DNA of 64,000 nt. Origin: Microbacterium sp. SY138. GTDB lineage: Bacteria > Actinomycetota > Actinomycetes > Actinomycetales > Microbacteriaceae. The notes below the pieces were generated by a model. It ran no database searches and was not told the DNA's origin. It saw only the letters and a program-made list of their open reading frames with translations. The stretch covers positions 992,001-1,056,000 of the forward strand of contig NZ_CP155793.1 in assembly GCF_039729145.1 (NCBI RefSeq), given 5' to 3'. The translations under genes were made by a program, and so were the position numbers. Positions 1 to 8,913 of this stretch are shown here, piece after piece. The stretch's first letter is position 1; the number at the start of each line of letters is the position of its first letter.

Positions 1-876
1 CAGCACGAGAAGCTGCGCACCCTGGTGGCGAACCTCAAGGTGAAAGCCTCGGCGAACGACGGTTTCGCGTCGCGGTATCAGGCGGCGCAGACCCGTCTGC
101 GCAAGTTCGAGGAAGCCGGCCCGCCTGAGGAGCGGCCGCCCGCGCAGGAGTTCGACATGCGACTGCGCGGCGCGCGCACGGGCAAGCGGGCGGTGGTCGC
201 GCAGCGGCTGGAGCTGACCGGGCTCATGCGTCCGTTCGATGCCGAGGTCTGGTACGGCGACCGGGTCGCCGTGCTGGGCTCGAACGGATCGGGGAAGTCG
301 CACTTCCTGCGGCTGTTGGCGCGCGGCGGCAGCGATCCCGATGCGACGCTCGGCCATGTCACCGCGACCGGCGAGCAGCTGAGCGCGGTGGAGCACACCG
401 GCACAGCCGCACTCGGTGCGCGCGTGGTACCCGGCCTGTTCGCGCAGACGCATGCGCATCCGGAGTTCGTCGGACGCACGCTGCTCGAGATCCTGCACCG
501 CGGCGACGATCGACGCGCCGGGATGCCGCGTGATGCCGCGAGCTCGGCGCTCGACCGGTACGGCCTCGTGCGGCAGGCTCAGCAGACGTTCGATTCGCTC
601 TCGGGTGGACAGCAGGCGCGGTTCCAGGTGCTGCTGCTGGAGCTCTCCGGGGCGACGCTGCTACTGCTTGACGAGCCGACAGACAACCTCGACCTGGAGT
701 CGGCCGAGGCGCTCGAACGGGCGCTCGCACGATTCGAGGGCACCGTGCTCGCCGTCACCCACGACCGCTGGTTCGCGCGGTCGTTCGACCGGTTCCTGGT
801 GTTCGGATCGGACGGGGACGTGTACGAATCCGACGAGCCGGTGTGGGACGAGAAGCGGGTGGCGCGCACACGCTGA
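1..876 (+). CDS. ABC-F family ATPase, C-terminal part (5' end outside window)
   Basis: The reading frame is open from base 1, so the start lies upstream and only the second nucleotide-binding domain is visible. It has a Walker A motif GSNGSGKS near bases 277-300, an ABC signature LSGGQQ near 598-615, Walker B LLLLDEPTDNLD at about 660 and the H-loop THDR. The segment before Walker A, rich in charged residues, fits the interdomain linker of ABC-F proteins. No membrane segment is present, as expected for this class of soluble, ribosome-associated translation factors or antibiotic-resistance proteins. Whether it is a housekeeping (EttA/Uup-like) or a resistance type cannot be told without the first half. 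It converges on the following minus-strand gene with a 13-base gap. Confidence 0.85.
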   Translation, partial: QHEKLRTLVANLKVKASANDGFASRYQAAQTRLRKFEEAGPPEERPPAQEFDMRLRGARTGKRAVVAQRLELTGLMRPFDAEVWYGDRVAVLGSNGSGKSHFLRLLARGGSDPDATLGHVTATGEQLSAVEHTGTAALGARVVPGLFAQTHAHPEFVGRTLLEILHRGDDRRAGMPRDAASSALDRYGLVRQAQQTFDSLSGGQQARFQVLLLELSGATLLLLDEPTDNLDLESAEALERALARFEGTVLAVTHDRWFARSFDRFLVFGSDGDVYESDEPVWDEKRVARTR

Positions 877-889
877 CGTCCGGCGCGGA

Positions 890-1975
890 TCAGGGCAACC
901 GGAAGGGCGCAGCGGCGCGCGCGGTGGGATCTATCGTGAGGTCGGCGAGGATCCCGCGGACGCCCGGGGCGAACTTGAAGCCATGACCGGAGAATCCGGC
1001 GCCCACCACGATCCGGCCTCGGCGATCCAGCACGAACGTCCCGTCGTCGGTCGAGGTGTACGTGCAGCTGATCGGCACGGCGGATGCGGCGTCGAGCCCC
1101 GGCATCCACTCGCGCACGTAGTCCGCCAGCGCGCGTTGATGCGTGGGCAGGTGCGGTCGGGCGTCCGGGTCGACCTCATCTCCCACGCGGTGGAAACCCA
1201 CCTTCACGCCTTCGCCGGGCGTCGGCATGCCGTAGACGGTGGCAGGGTATGCCGCGGGATCGACGTAGTGATTGAACGAGGGCCAGGTCGCGTCGGTCAG
1301 CGGCCGGAAGTGCGCCGGCGTCTCTTCGGTGACGGCGAGTCGCGGCAGGCCGAAGCGGGCGAGGAGCTTCTGCGTCCACGCGCCGGCGGTCACGATGACG
1401 ACCTCCGCACGCAGCTGGCTGCCGTCGGCGAGATCGACCGCGGCGCCGTCCCGGTGCTCGTCGATGTGCGCGACCGGCATGTTCCAGCGCACCTCTGCGC
1501 CCCCGGCGACGATCCGCCGTTCCAGCTCGCGGAGTGTTTCCGTCGCGCGCACGACCCCGGCGTCGGAGGACCACAGCACGTCGCCGTCGAAGCGCATCCC
1601 CGGCCACCGGGCGCTCGCCTCGGCGGGGGAGAGTACCGCGCTCGGGATGCCGCGAGCGTCGAGCCCCGCGTGCACCGCGGCGAGGTCGGGGTGGCCATGG
1701 GTGACGAGTCCGTGCAGGCGCAGGAGCGGCTCGCCGTCGACGTCGCCCAGTGCATCCCACCCGGCGCGGGCGCGCACGAGCAGATCGAGGTAGTGATCCT
1801 CGTCGTACGCGTTGTTGAAGTTGCGGGTCGCCCCGTGCGAAGCGCCCTCATGATGGCCGCGTGCGAACCGGTCGACCACGACGGGACGACGTCCTCGTCG
1901 CACCAGCTCCCACGCCGTCGCCAGCCCCATCACGCCGCCGCCCACCACAACGACGTCCACGGTCTCGGTCCTCAT
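890..1975 (-). CDS. FAD-dependent sarcosine oxidase / N-methyltryptophan oxidase-like protein
   Basis: A 361-residue DAO-superfamily flavoenzyme. The N-terminus carries the dinucleotide-binding motif VVVVGGGVMGLATAWEL at residues 7-23. Cys304 lies in SCTYTSTDDGTFVLD, which matches the region around the covalent flavin cysteine of monomeric sarcosine oxidase and N-methyltryptophan oxidase (established for that family). It probably oxidises an N-methyl or other secondary amino acid to aldehyde, amine and peroxide; the substrate is not identifiable. The ATG at 1975 is preferred over an upstream in-frame start because GGGAGGACG lies just ahead of it and the FAD motif then begins at the usual place. 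It is divergent from guaB3 across 68 bases. Confidence 0.85.
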   Translation of the reverse strand: MRTETVDVVVVGGGVMGLATAWELVRRGRRPVVVDRFARGHHEGASHGATRNFNNAYDEDHYLDLLVRARAGWDALGDVDGEPLLRLHGLVTHGHPDLAAVHAGLDARGIPSAVLSPAEASARWPGMRFDGDVLWSSDAGVVRATETLRELERRIVAGGAEVRWNMPVAHIDEHRDGAAVDLADGSQLRAEVVIVTAGAWTQKLLARFGLPRLAVTEETPAHFRPLTDATWPSFNHYVDPAAYPATVYGMPTPGEGVKVGFHRVGDEVDPDARPHLPTHQRALADYVREWMPGLDAASAVPISCTYTSTDDGTFVLDRRGRIVVGAGFSGHGFKFAPGVRGILADLTIDPTARAAAPFRLP

Positions 1976-2043
1976 GTCGTCCTCCCGGTCTCGGAGCCAG
2001 TCTTCCAGCACGGGCACGTCCGGCCGCCGGGTAGGCTGGTGGG

Positions 2044-3165
2044 GTGACCATGGAGATCGAGCTCGGCCGAGGAAAGCGTGCACGCCGCGCGTACACGTTC
2101 GATGACATCGCGGTGGTGCCCTCGCGGCGCACGCGTAACCCGGAGGACGTGTCCACCGCCTGGACGATCGACGCCTTCGGCTTCGAGATCCCGGTGCTCG
2201 GCGCGCCGATGGACTCGGTCGTGAGCCCGCAGACCGCGATCATGCTCGGTCAGCTCGGCGGACTCGGGGTCCTCGACCTCGAGGGCCTGTGGACGCGTTA
2301 CGAGAACCCCGAGCCGCTGCTCGCGGAGATCGCGGGTCTCGACGATGCCGGGGCGACGGTGCGGATGCAGGAGCTGTACTCCGAGCCGATCAAGCCCGAG
2401 CTCATCACCCGTCGCCTCGCCGAGGTCCGCGAAGCGGGCGTCACGGTCGCAGGGTCCCTCACCCCGCAGCGCACTCAGGAGTACTACGACACCGTCGCCG
2501 CCGCCGGCGTCGACCTCTTCGTGATCCGCGGCACCACGGTGTCGGCCGAGCACGTGTCGAGTGTCGCAGAGCCCCTCAACCTCAAGAAGTTCATCTACGA
2601 CCTCGACGTGCCCGTCATCGTCGGCGGTGCCGCGACCTACACCGCGGCCCTCCACCTGATGCGCACGGGCGCCGCCGGTGTGCTCGTCGGCTTCGGCGGG
2701 GGAGCGGCGTCGACCACGCGCGCCACCCTCGGCATCCACGCGCCGATGGCGACGGCAGTCTCCGACGTCGCCGCCGCTCGCCGTGACTACCTCGACGAGT
2801 CCGGCGGACGCTACGTGCACGTGATCGCCGACGGCGGCGTGGGCACCTCCGGCGACATCGTCAAGGCTCTCGCGATGGGCGCCGACGCGGTCATGCTCGG
2901 CGTCGCGCTCGCCCGTGCCACCGACGCACCGGGCCACGGTTTCCACTGGGGGCCCGAGGCGCATCACCCCAAGCTGCCGCGCGGCCACCGTGTCGAGGTC
3001 GGCGGCATCGGCACGCTCGAAGAGATCCTCTACGGCCCGGCGCCCGTGGCAGACGGCACCGCGAACCTCATCGGTGCGCTGCGCAAGTCGATGGCGACCA
3101 CCGGATACTCCGACCTCAAGGAGTTCCAGCGGGTCGAGGTCGTGCTCGCACCGTACGAGGCCTGA
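2044..3165 (+). CDS. guaB3: GuaB3-family IMP dehydrogenase-related protein
   Basis: A 373-residue TIM-barrel protein of the IMPDH/GMP reductase superfamily, matching the actinobacterial GuaB3 clade from its N-terminus (YTFDDIAVVPSRRT) and the phosphate-binding GGVGTSGDIVKALAMGADAVM. It lacks the CBS-domain insertion of true IMPDH. The catalytic loop reads GGGAASTTR where IMPDH has a cysteine (SICTTR), and the protein contains no cysteine anywhere, so thioimidate chemistry is excluded. Function of actinobacterial GuaB3 is unknown. GTG 2044 is chosen because TAGGCT ends 6 bases before it (leaderless start); ATG 2050 is the alternative. surF1 follows after 17 bases; guaA lies about 7 kb downstream. 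Confidence 0.9.
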   Translation: MTMEIELGRGKRARRAYTFDDIAVVPSRRTRNPEDVSTAWTIDAFGFEIPVLGAPMDSVVSPQTAIMLGQLGGLGVLDLEGLWTRYENPEPLLAEIAGLDDAGATVRMQELYSEPIKPELITRRLAEVREAGVTVAGSLTPQRTQEYYDTVAAAGVDLFVIRGTTVSAEHVSSVAEPLNLKKFIYDLDVPVIVGGAATYTAALHLMRTGAAGVLVGFGGGAASTTRATLGIHAPMATAVSDVAAARRDYLDESGGRYVHVIADGGVGTSGDIVKALAMGADAVMLGVALARATDAPGHGFHWGPEAHHPKLPRGHRVEVGGIGTLEEILYGPAPVADGTANLIGALRKSMATTGYSDLKEFQRVEVVLAPYEA

Positions 3166-3182
3166 GGGTCCTGCGCTCCACC

Positions 3183-3986
3183 GTGACCACTCCTGCTCTG
3201 TTCCCCCCGACTCTCCGCGAGGTCATGCTGCGGGGACGCTGGATCGGGATGCTCCTGCTCTGCCTCCTCGTCGCCGGGATCTTCGCCTGGCTCGGACAGT
3301 GGCAGCTGGAGCGCGCGATCGAGACCGATCCGCCCGCTCCCGGTGCCACCGAGCAGGTCCAGCAGCTCACCGACGTCCTCGAGCCGGGCGCCTATCTGCC
3401 CGAGCCGCTCGTGGGTCAGCGGGTCGAGACCACCGGCACCTGGGTTCCCGGGGACTTCATCGTGGTGTCGAGCCGCTTCAACGACGATGTCGAGGGCTAC
3501 TGGGTCACCGGTCAGCTGCGGGTCGCCGAGCGCACCTCCATCGCCGTCGCGATCGGCTGGGCTCCCGATCAGCAGACGGCTGACGCGGCCGTGGAAGAAC
3601 TGGAAGCCGGCGCCGACGGCTCCGAGGTCGAGGTCACCGGACGCATCATCTCGGACGAGGGTCCCCGTGTACCGCCGCACTCCGATCCGCAGCGGCTGGA
3701 TCGCATGTCGCCGGCCGCGCTCCTCAGCCGTTGGCACGATGTCGAGGAACTCGACGTCTACCGTCCCTACCTCGCCTCGACCACGGCGACGGCAGGATTG
3801 GTCGACATCTCCTCGCCGGCACCCGATGAGATGTCTCCCGTCAACTGGCTCAACGTCTTCTACGCGGTCGAGTGGGCCATCTTCGCCGGCTTCGCGTTCT
3901 ATCTCTGGTATCGCCTCGCGAAGGATGCCTGGGAGCGCGAGGTCGAGGAGTTCGAGGACGAGGCGCAGGGCGGCACCACCGCCTGA
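3183..3986 (+). CDS. SURF1 family cytochrome oxidase assembly protein
   Basis: A 267-residue membrane protein with the SURF1 layout: one transmembrane helix near the N-terminus (residues 19-39, WIGMLLLCLLVAGIFAWLGQ), an extracytoplasmic domain with the family's R-x-TGTW motif (RVETTGTWVPG), and a second helix at about 226-245. The tail is acidic. SURF1 proteins assist heme a insertion or assembly of aa3-type cytochrome c oxidase. The start is GTG, 17 bases after guaB3, so the two are probably co-transcribed. No oxidase genes are in the window. Confidence 0.85.
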   Translation: MTTPALFPPTLREVMLRGRWIGMLLLCLLVAGIFAWLGQWQLERAIETDPPAPGATEQVQQLTDVLEPGAYLPEPLVGQRVETTGTWVPGDFIVVSSRFNDDVEGYWVTGQLRVAERTSIAVAIGWAPDQQTADAAVEELEAGADGSEVEVTGRIISDEGPRVPPHSDPQRLDRMSPAALLSRWHDVEELDVYRPYLASTTATAGLVDISSPAPDEMSPVNWLNVFYAVEWAIFAGFAFYLWYRLAKDAWEREVEEFEDEAQGGTTA

Positions 3987-4006
3987 TCTCACGCGCATCC
4001 GCGCGC

Positions 4007-4039
4007 GTTCATGTGCGCAATTGTGCGCCATCGTGTGTG
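4007..4039. promoter_or_regulatory. Phased TGTGYG repeats upstream of the nuclease gene
   Basis: TGTGCG occurs at 4012 and 4022 and TGTGTG at 4034, about one helical turn apart, next to GTTCATGTGCG, which partly resembles an actinobacterial PHO-box unit. They lie about 70 bases upstream of the candidate -35. This could be an activator site; the assignment is tentative. Confidence 0.25.
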
Positions 4040-4108
4040 GGTAGTGACCTTCGTCAGGGGTCGTTCCGGCCATCCGGTGATCGCTCGATGACGAATCGGA
4101 AAACTCCG

Positions 4109-4137
4109 TTGAGGATGTCCGGACCGCTCCGTATGCT
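4109..4137 (+). promoter_or_regulatory. Candidate promoter of the secreted nuclease gene
   Basis: TTGAGG at 4109-4114 and TATGCT at 4132-4137 are separated by 17 bases, a good spacing for the housekeeping sigma factor. Transcription would start near 4144 and give a leader of about 80-110 bases. Confidence 0.45.
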
Positions 4138-4253
4138 CGCAACCATGTGAGCACGCTGGGAGTTTCCCCTGTGTGCCGTGACAGTCCTGAGAAGTGTCGA
4201 ACCCGACCGAGGAGACCGCACCGATGATGTCCGCTCCAGACGAGGGGAACCGC

Positions 4254-7200
4254 ATGGCTCCCGTCTCGCACCGTAGAAGTCGAGGGCGCATCGGCGCTCT
4301 CGCCGTGACCTGTGTCGCCGCGCTGAGCCTCGGCTCGCTGGCCGCCGTTCCCGCCACCGCCGACACCTCGGGCACAGGGGTGGTGATCAACGAGGCGTAT
4401 CTCTCCGGCGGCAGCGCGGGAGCGGCGTTCAAGAACAAGTTCGTCGAGCTGTACAACCCCACCTCGGCTCCGATCACCCTCGACGGCATGTCGCTGCAGT
4501 ACCGCTCGGCGAACGGGACGGCCGCGTTCAACGGCGTGGCTCCGCTCACCGGCGTCATCCCCGCCGGCGGCTACTACCTGGTGCAGGGCAACAGCAACGG
4601 CGCGAACGGTGCCGAGCTGCCCGCACCGGATGCCGTCAGCACCCTGACCCCGAGCGGGACCAACGGTACGCTCGCGCTCGTCGAGGGCACCGCGGCCGTG
4701 AGCCTCACGCCGGGCTCGGCCGTCGGCGTCGACGGCGTCGTCGACCTGCTGGGCTACGGCACCTCGAACACCTTCGAGGGCACGGCGGCCACCGCGCCCT
4801 CCGGCAACACCGACGTCAAGTCGCTCAACCGCACAGGCGGCGTCGACACCGACGTCAACAGCGCCGACTTCACGCTCTCGCCCACGATCACCCCGCAGAA
4901 CTCCGGCGACACCGACCCTGGCACCGGTCCGGGCACGGATCCGACCACGGCCACCATCGCCGAGGTCCAGGGCACGACCGACGTCTCGCCGCTGAACGGG
5001 CAGACCGTGCAGGTCGAGGGCGTGGTCACTGCCGACTACCGCACCGGCGGCTACAAGGGCATCGTCATCCAGACCCAGGGCTCCGGCGGCGCGACCGACG
5101 CGACGCCCGGTGCCTCGGATGGCGTCTTCGTCTTCCTGAACGCGCTGAACCCGACCCTCGCGATCGGCGACCTCGTCTCGGTGACGGGCTCTGTGAGCGA
5201 GTACTTCGGACAGACGCAGATCAACCCGGCCGCGGCCGCCGACGTCTCCGTCGTCACGGCAGGCGTCGGTGTTCCCGCCGTCACACCGCTGCCCGCCGCG
5301 GTGCAGGGAGCCGACCGCGAGCAGTTCGAGAACATGTACGTGGCTCCGGAGGGGACCTACCGTCTCGCCTCCAGCCACCAGCTCTTCAACTTCGGCACGC
5401 TCTGGCTGAATGCCGGTGACGCACTCGCCGTGAAGAGCACCGAAACCACGCGTCCCGGTGCCGAGGCTGCCGCGATCGCCGCGGCGAACCGGGCGAACCG
5501 CATCCTGCTGGACGACGGCTGGTCGATCCAGGTGTCCAACAGCGGCCACCCCGGCGAGCAGCCCTACTTCACGAAGGACACGGTGGTCCGCAACGGCGAC
5601 ACCGTCGACTTCGGCGACAACGGCTACGTGCTGCAGTGGGGCTTCAACGATTGGCGCCTGCAGCCGGTCGTGCCGATCGACGACTCCTCGTCGGCCGACC
5701 TCAAGGTCGGCTTCGAGGCGACGAACCCGCGGACGGACAGCGCGCCGTCCGTGGGCGGCGACGTCCAGGTCGCGTCCTTCAACGTCTACAACTACTTCAC
5801 GACGTTGAAGAGCGAGAACTCCAACGCCCGAGGTGCGGCGAACGCGGCGCAGTTCGCGATCCAGAAGTCCAAGATCGTCGCGGCGATCAACGGGCTCGAC
5901 GCCGAGATCGTCTCGCTCATGGAGATCGAGAACTCGGTCAAGCTGGGCAAGCCCATCGACACCGCCCTCAAGGACCTCGTCGCCGGCCTCAACGCCGACG
6001 CCGGCAGCGACGTGTGGGGCTACGTGCCCACTCCCGCCGCCTTGAACAACGCGGCGACGACCGACTTCATCACCAACGCGATCATCTACAAGAAGGATGC
6101 GGTCAAGCGGGTCGGAGACAGCGTCACCGTCACCGACGAGACCGTGTGGGGCAACGCCCGCGAGCCGATCGCGCAGGCGTTCGACATCGACGGCCGCGTC
6201 GTCACCGTCGTCGCGAACCATCTGAAGTCGAAGTCGCCGCCCGAGGGAGCAGGAGCGGAGCCGGCCGACGGACAGGGCTTCTTCAACGCCGACCGCGTGA
6301 AGCAGGCGAACGCCATCCTCGCCTTCACCGACCAGCTCGAGCAGACGACCGGCAGCGGTGACATGCTGCTGATCGGCGACTTCAACGCCTATGGCAAGGA
6401 AGATCCGATCGACGTGTTCACCTCGAACGGGTGGAGCGACCTGGTCGCCGACAAGGCCTCCGGCCAGTACACGTACGCGTTCGACGGCGAGCTCGGCTCG
6501 CTCGACCACGTGATCGCGTCGCCGTCGCTCGCCTCGTCGATCACCGGTGCGGGCGTGTGGGGCATCAACTCCCCGGAATGGAGCGACCGCGGCTACGCGT
6601 TCGGCGCCACCGAGCAGGGAACGCCCTACCGCTCCAGCGACCACGACCCCATCATCGTCGGCGTCTCCTCGGAGATCCCGCCGGTGAGCATCGACGTCGT
6701 CACGGTCAACGACTTCCACGGTCGGATCGAGGCCGACGGCGCTGCGGCGGGTGCGGCGGTCCTGGCCGGTGCGGTCAAGCAGTTCCGTGAGGCGAACCCG
6801 AACACGATCTTCGCCGGTGCCGGCGACCTGATCGGCGCGTCGACGTTCACCTCGTTCATCAACGACGACAACCCCACGATCGACGCGCTCAACGCGGCCG
6901 GCCTCGACGTCAGTGCGGCGGGCAACCACGAGTTCGATCAGGGCTGGGAAGACCTGCGTGATCGCGTGCAGGAGCGCGCGGACTGGGAGTACATCTCCTC
7001 GAACGTGTTCGTCACCGAGACCGGCGAGCCCGCGCTCGCACCGGCCTGGGTGAAGGAGCTCGACGGCGTGCGGGTCGGCTTCGTCGGTGCGGTCACCGAA
7101 GACCTCGATTCGCTCGTCTCGCCCGAGGGCATCAAGGACCTCGAGGTCCGCAGCATCGTCGATTCCGTGAACGCGGTGGCCGACGACCTGCGCGACGGCG

Positions 7201-8843
7201 ATGAGTCCAACGGCGAGGCGGATGTCGTCATCCTGCTCGTGCACGAAGGCGCGTCCAGCGTCGAGCTCTCCAGCATCACGCCGGACTCGCCCCTCGGCGA
7301 GATCGTCTACGGGGTCGATGACGACGTGGACGCCATCGTGTCGGCGCACACCCACCTCGCCTACAACCACGTGATCGACGGCCGCCCGGTCGTCTCCGCG
7401 GGGCAGTACGGCGAGAACCTGGGCCTGATGAACATCAAGGTCGACCCGAAGACGAAGGACCTGATCTCGATCACCAACGAGATCAAGCCCCTCACCGCTG
7501 CGGGCAAGCCGCTCTACCCGGCCGTCCCCGAGGTCGCGGACATCGTGGCCAAGGCGAAGGCCGAGGCCGATGTGCTGGGTGCGATCAAGGTCGGCGACAT
7601 CACGGCCGACTTCAACCGCGCGCGTCAGACGAACGGATCCGAGAACCGCGGTGGCGAGTCCACCATCGGAAACTTCGTCGCCGATGTGCAGAAGTGGTCC
7701 ACGGGCGCTGATGTGGCGATCATGAACCCAGGCGGCATCCGGGCGAACCTCACGTACGCGTCGGCCGGCGCGTCCGACCCCGACGGCAACGTCACCTACC
7801 GTGAGGCGGCGACGGTCCAGCCGTTCGCCAACACGCTCGTGACGCTGACGCTCACGGGGGCGCAGCTGAAGGGCGTGCTCGAGGAGCAGTGGCAGCCGGC
7901 AGGCTCGGCTCGTCCGTTCCTGAAGCTCGGAGTCTCGAAGGGATTGGTCTACACCTACGATCCCGCCGCAGCGCAGGGTTCGCGGATCACCTCGATCACC
8001 CTCGACGGTGCCCCGCTCGATCCGGCGAAGAACTACACGGTCGCCGCCAACTCGTTCCTCGCGGCCGGTGGAGACAACTTCTTCACCTTCAAGGAGGGCA
8101 CGGGCAAGCGTGACACCGGCAAGGTCGACCTGCAGTCCATGGTCGACTGGTTCGACGCGAACAAGACCGCGAGCCCCGACTACGCCCAGCGCGCGGTCGG
8201 TGTGGCGGTCAGCCCCGCAGATGCCGACGGCTACAGCGCCGGCGACCAGGTGACCGTGTCGCTCTCCTCGCTGGCCTTCAGCGCGGGCGAACCGGCTCCG
8301 GGTGAGGTGTCGCTGTCGCTCGGCGGCACGCAGCTCGCGGCCGGTGCGGTCGACCCGGCGGTCGTCGACACCACCGACGAGGGCGGGCGCGCCAGCCTGA
8401 CCTTCACGGTTCCGTCCGGTGTCTTCGGCGAGCAGGTGCTCACCGTGAACGTCGCCGGTACCGGAACCACGGTGCAGGTGCCGTTCACGATCGCGGGAGA
8501 AGCCGAGTTCGCCGGCACGATCGCCCTCGGCTCGTCCAAGGTGACCGCGGGCAAGAGCCTCAAGGTCACCGGTGAGGGCTACGTGCCCGGCGAGACCGTG
8601 TCGATCGAGCTGCGCCCGAAGAAGGGCAAGCCGGTGCAGGTCGGCACCGTCCAGGTCGGCGCCGACGGTACGTTCAGCACCTCGGTCACCGTGCCGAAGA
8701 GCGCCCCGTCGGGCAAGTACACCGTGGCGGCGTCGCAGGCCGATGGAGACGCGGCGACCGCCACGGTCACCGTCAACCGTGCCGGCGGCATCATCGGTGC
8801 GATCCTCGACTGGCTCTGGGAGTTGCTGACCCGGTGGTTCTGA
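4254..8843 (+). CDS. Secreted ExeM/NucH-type endonuclease fused to 5'-nucleotidase
   Basis: A 1529-residue exoprotein. Residues 1-35 form a signal peptide (basic start, hydrophobic ALAVTCVAALSLGSLAAV, cleavage near PATAD). Then come a lamin-tail domain (about 40-150), an OB-fold segment (about 230-345), an endonuclease/exonuclease/phosphatase domain (about 502-806; LMEIEN, LLIGDFNAYG, SSDHDP), a 5'-nucleotidase metallophosphatase domain (about 810-1095; NDFHGR, GNHEFDQG, SAHTH), the 5'-nucleotidase C-terminal domain (about 1105-1300; NPGGIRANL, AAGGDNFF) and Ig-like modules. It should degrade extracellular DNA and release nucleoside and phosphate. ATG 4254 follows GAGGGG and gives a normal signal peptide; ATG 4224 after GAGGAG and GTG 4194 are alternatives. 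The C-terminus is an amphipathic WLWELLTRWF with no sortase motif. Confidence 0.9.
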   Translation: MAPVSHRRSRGRIGALAVTCVAALSLGSLAAVPATADTSGTGVVINEAYLSGGSAGAAFKNKFVELYNPTSAPITLDGMSLQYRSANGTAAFNGVAPLTGVIPAGGYYLVQGNSNGANGAELPAPDAVSTLTPSGTNGTLALVEGTAAVSLTPGSAVGVDGVVDLLGYGTSNTFEGTAATAPSGNTDVKSLNRTGGVDTDVNSADFTLSPTITPQNSGDTDPGTGPGTDPTTATIAEVQGTTDVSPLNGQTVQVEGVVTADYRTGGYKGIVIQTQGSGGATDATPGASDGVFVFLNALNPTLAIGDLVSVTGSVSEYFGQTQINPAAAADVSVVTAGVGVPAVTPLPAAVQGADREQFENMYVAPEGTYRLASSHQLFNFGTLWLNAGDALAVKSTETTRPGAEAAAIAAANRANRILLDDGWSIQVSNSGHPGEQPYFTKDTVVRNGDTVDFGDNGYVLQWGFNDWRLQPVVPIDDSSSADLKVGFEATNPRTDSAPSVGGDVQVASFNVYNYFTTLKSENSNARGAANAAQFAIQKSKIVAAINGLDAEIVSLMEIENSVKLGKPIDTALKDLVAGLNADAGSDVWGYVPTPAALNNAATTDFITNAIIYKKDAVKRVGDSVTVTDETVWGNAREPIAQAFDIDGRVVTVVANHLKSKSPPEGAGAEPADGQGFFNADRVKQANAILAFTDQLEQTTGSGDMLLIGDFNAYGKEDPIDVFTSNGWSDLVADKASGQYTYAFDGELGSLDHVIASPSLASSITGAGVWGINSPEWSDRGYAFGATEQGTPYRSSDHDPIIVGVSSEIPPVSIDVVTVNDFHGRIEADGAAAGAAVLAGAVKQFREANPNTIFAGAGDLIGASTFTSFINDDNPTIDALNAAGLDVSAAGNHEFDQGWEDLRDRVQERADWEYISSNVFVTETGEPALAPAWVKELDGVRVGFVGAVTEDLDSLVSPEGIKDLEVRSIVDSVNAVADDLRDGDESNGEADVVILLVHEGASSVELSSITPDSPLGEIVYGVDDDVDAIVSAHTHLAYNHVIDGRPVVSAGQYGENLGLMNIKVDPKTKDLISITNEIKPLTAAGKPLYPAVPEVADIVAKAKAEADVLGAIKVGDITADFNRARQTNGSENRGGESTIGNFVADVQKWSTGADVAIMNPGGIRANLTYASAGASDPDGNVTYREAATVQPFANTLVTLTLTGAQLKGVLEEQWQPAGSARPFLKLGVSKGLVYTYDPAAAQGSRITSITLDGAPLDPAKNYTVAANSFLAAGGDNFFTFKEGTGKRDTGKVDLQSMVDWFDANKTASPDYAQRAVGVAVSPADADGYSAGDQVTVSLSSLAFSAGEPAPGEVSLSLGGTQLAAGAVDPAVVDTTDEGGRASLTFTVPSGVFGEQVLTVNVAGTGTTVQVPFTIAGEAEFAGTIALGSSKVTAGKSLKVTGEGYVPGETVSIELRPKKGKPVQVGTVQVGADGTFSTSVTVPKSAPSGKYTVAASQADGDAATATVTVNRAGGIIGAILDWLWELLTRWF

Positions 8844-8862
8844 TCGGGTAGGGGATGACACA

Positions 8863-8899
8863 GGCGAAGGCCGTCGGGACTCTCCCGGCGGCCTTCGCC
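8863..8899. terminator. Hairpin between convergent genes
   Basis: GGCGAAGGCCG (8863-8873) pairs perfectly with CGGCCTTCGCC (8889-8899), with GGGA/TCCC extending the stem inward. It lies just past the nuclease stop codon and just past the stop of the convergent VOC gene, so it can serve both. No U-tract. Confidence 0.7.
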
Positions 8900-8913
8900 A
8901 CGTCGTCCGGGAT

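Noticed and set aside
4145..4150. ATG-TGA start-stop pair at the expected transcription start of the nuclease gene
   Set aside because: Six bases can occur by chance; there is no ribosome-binding site or further evidence.
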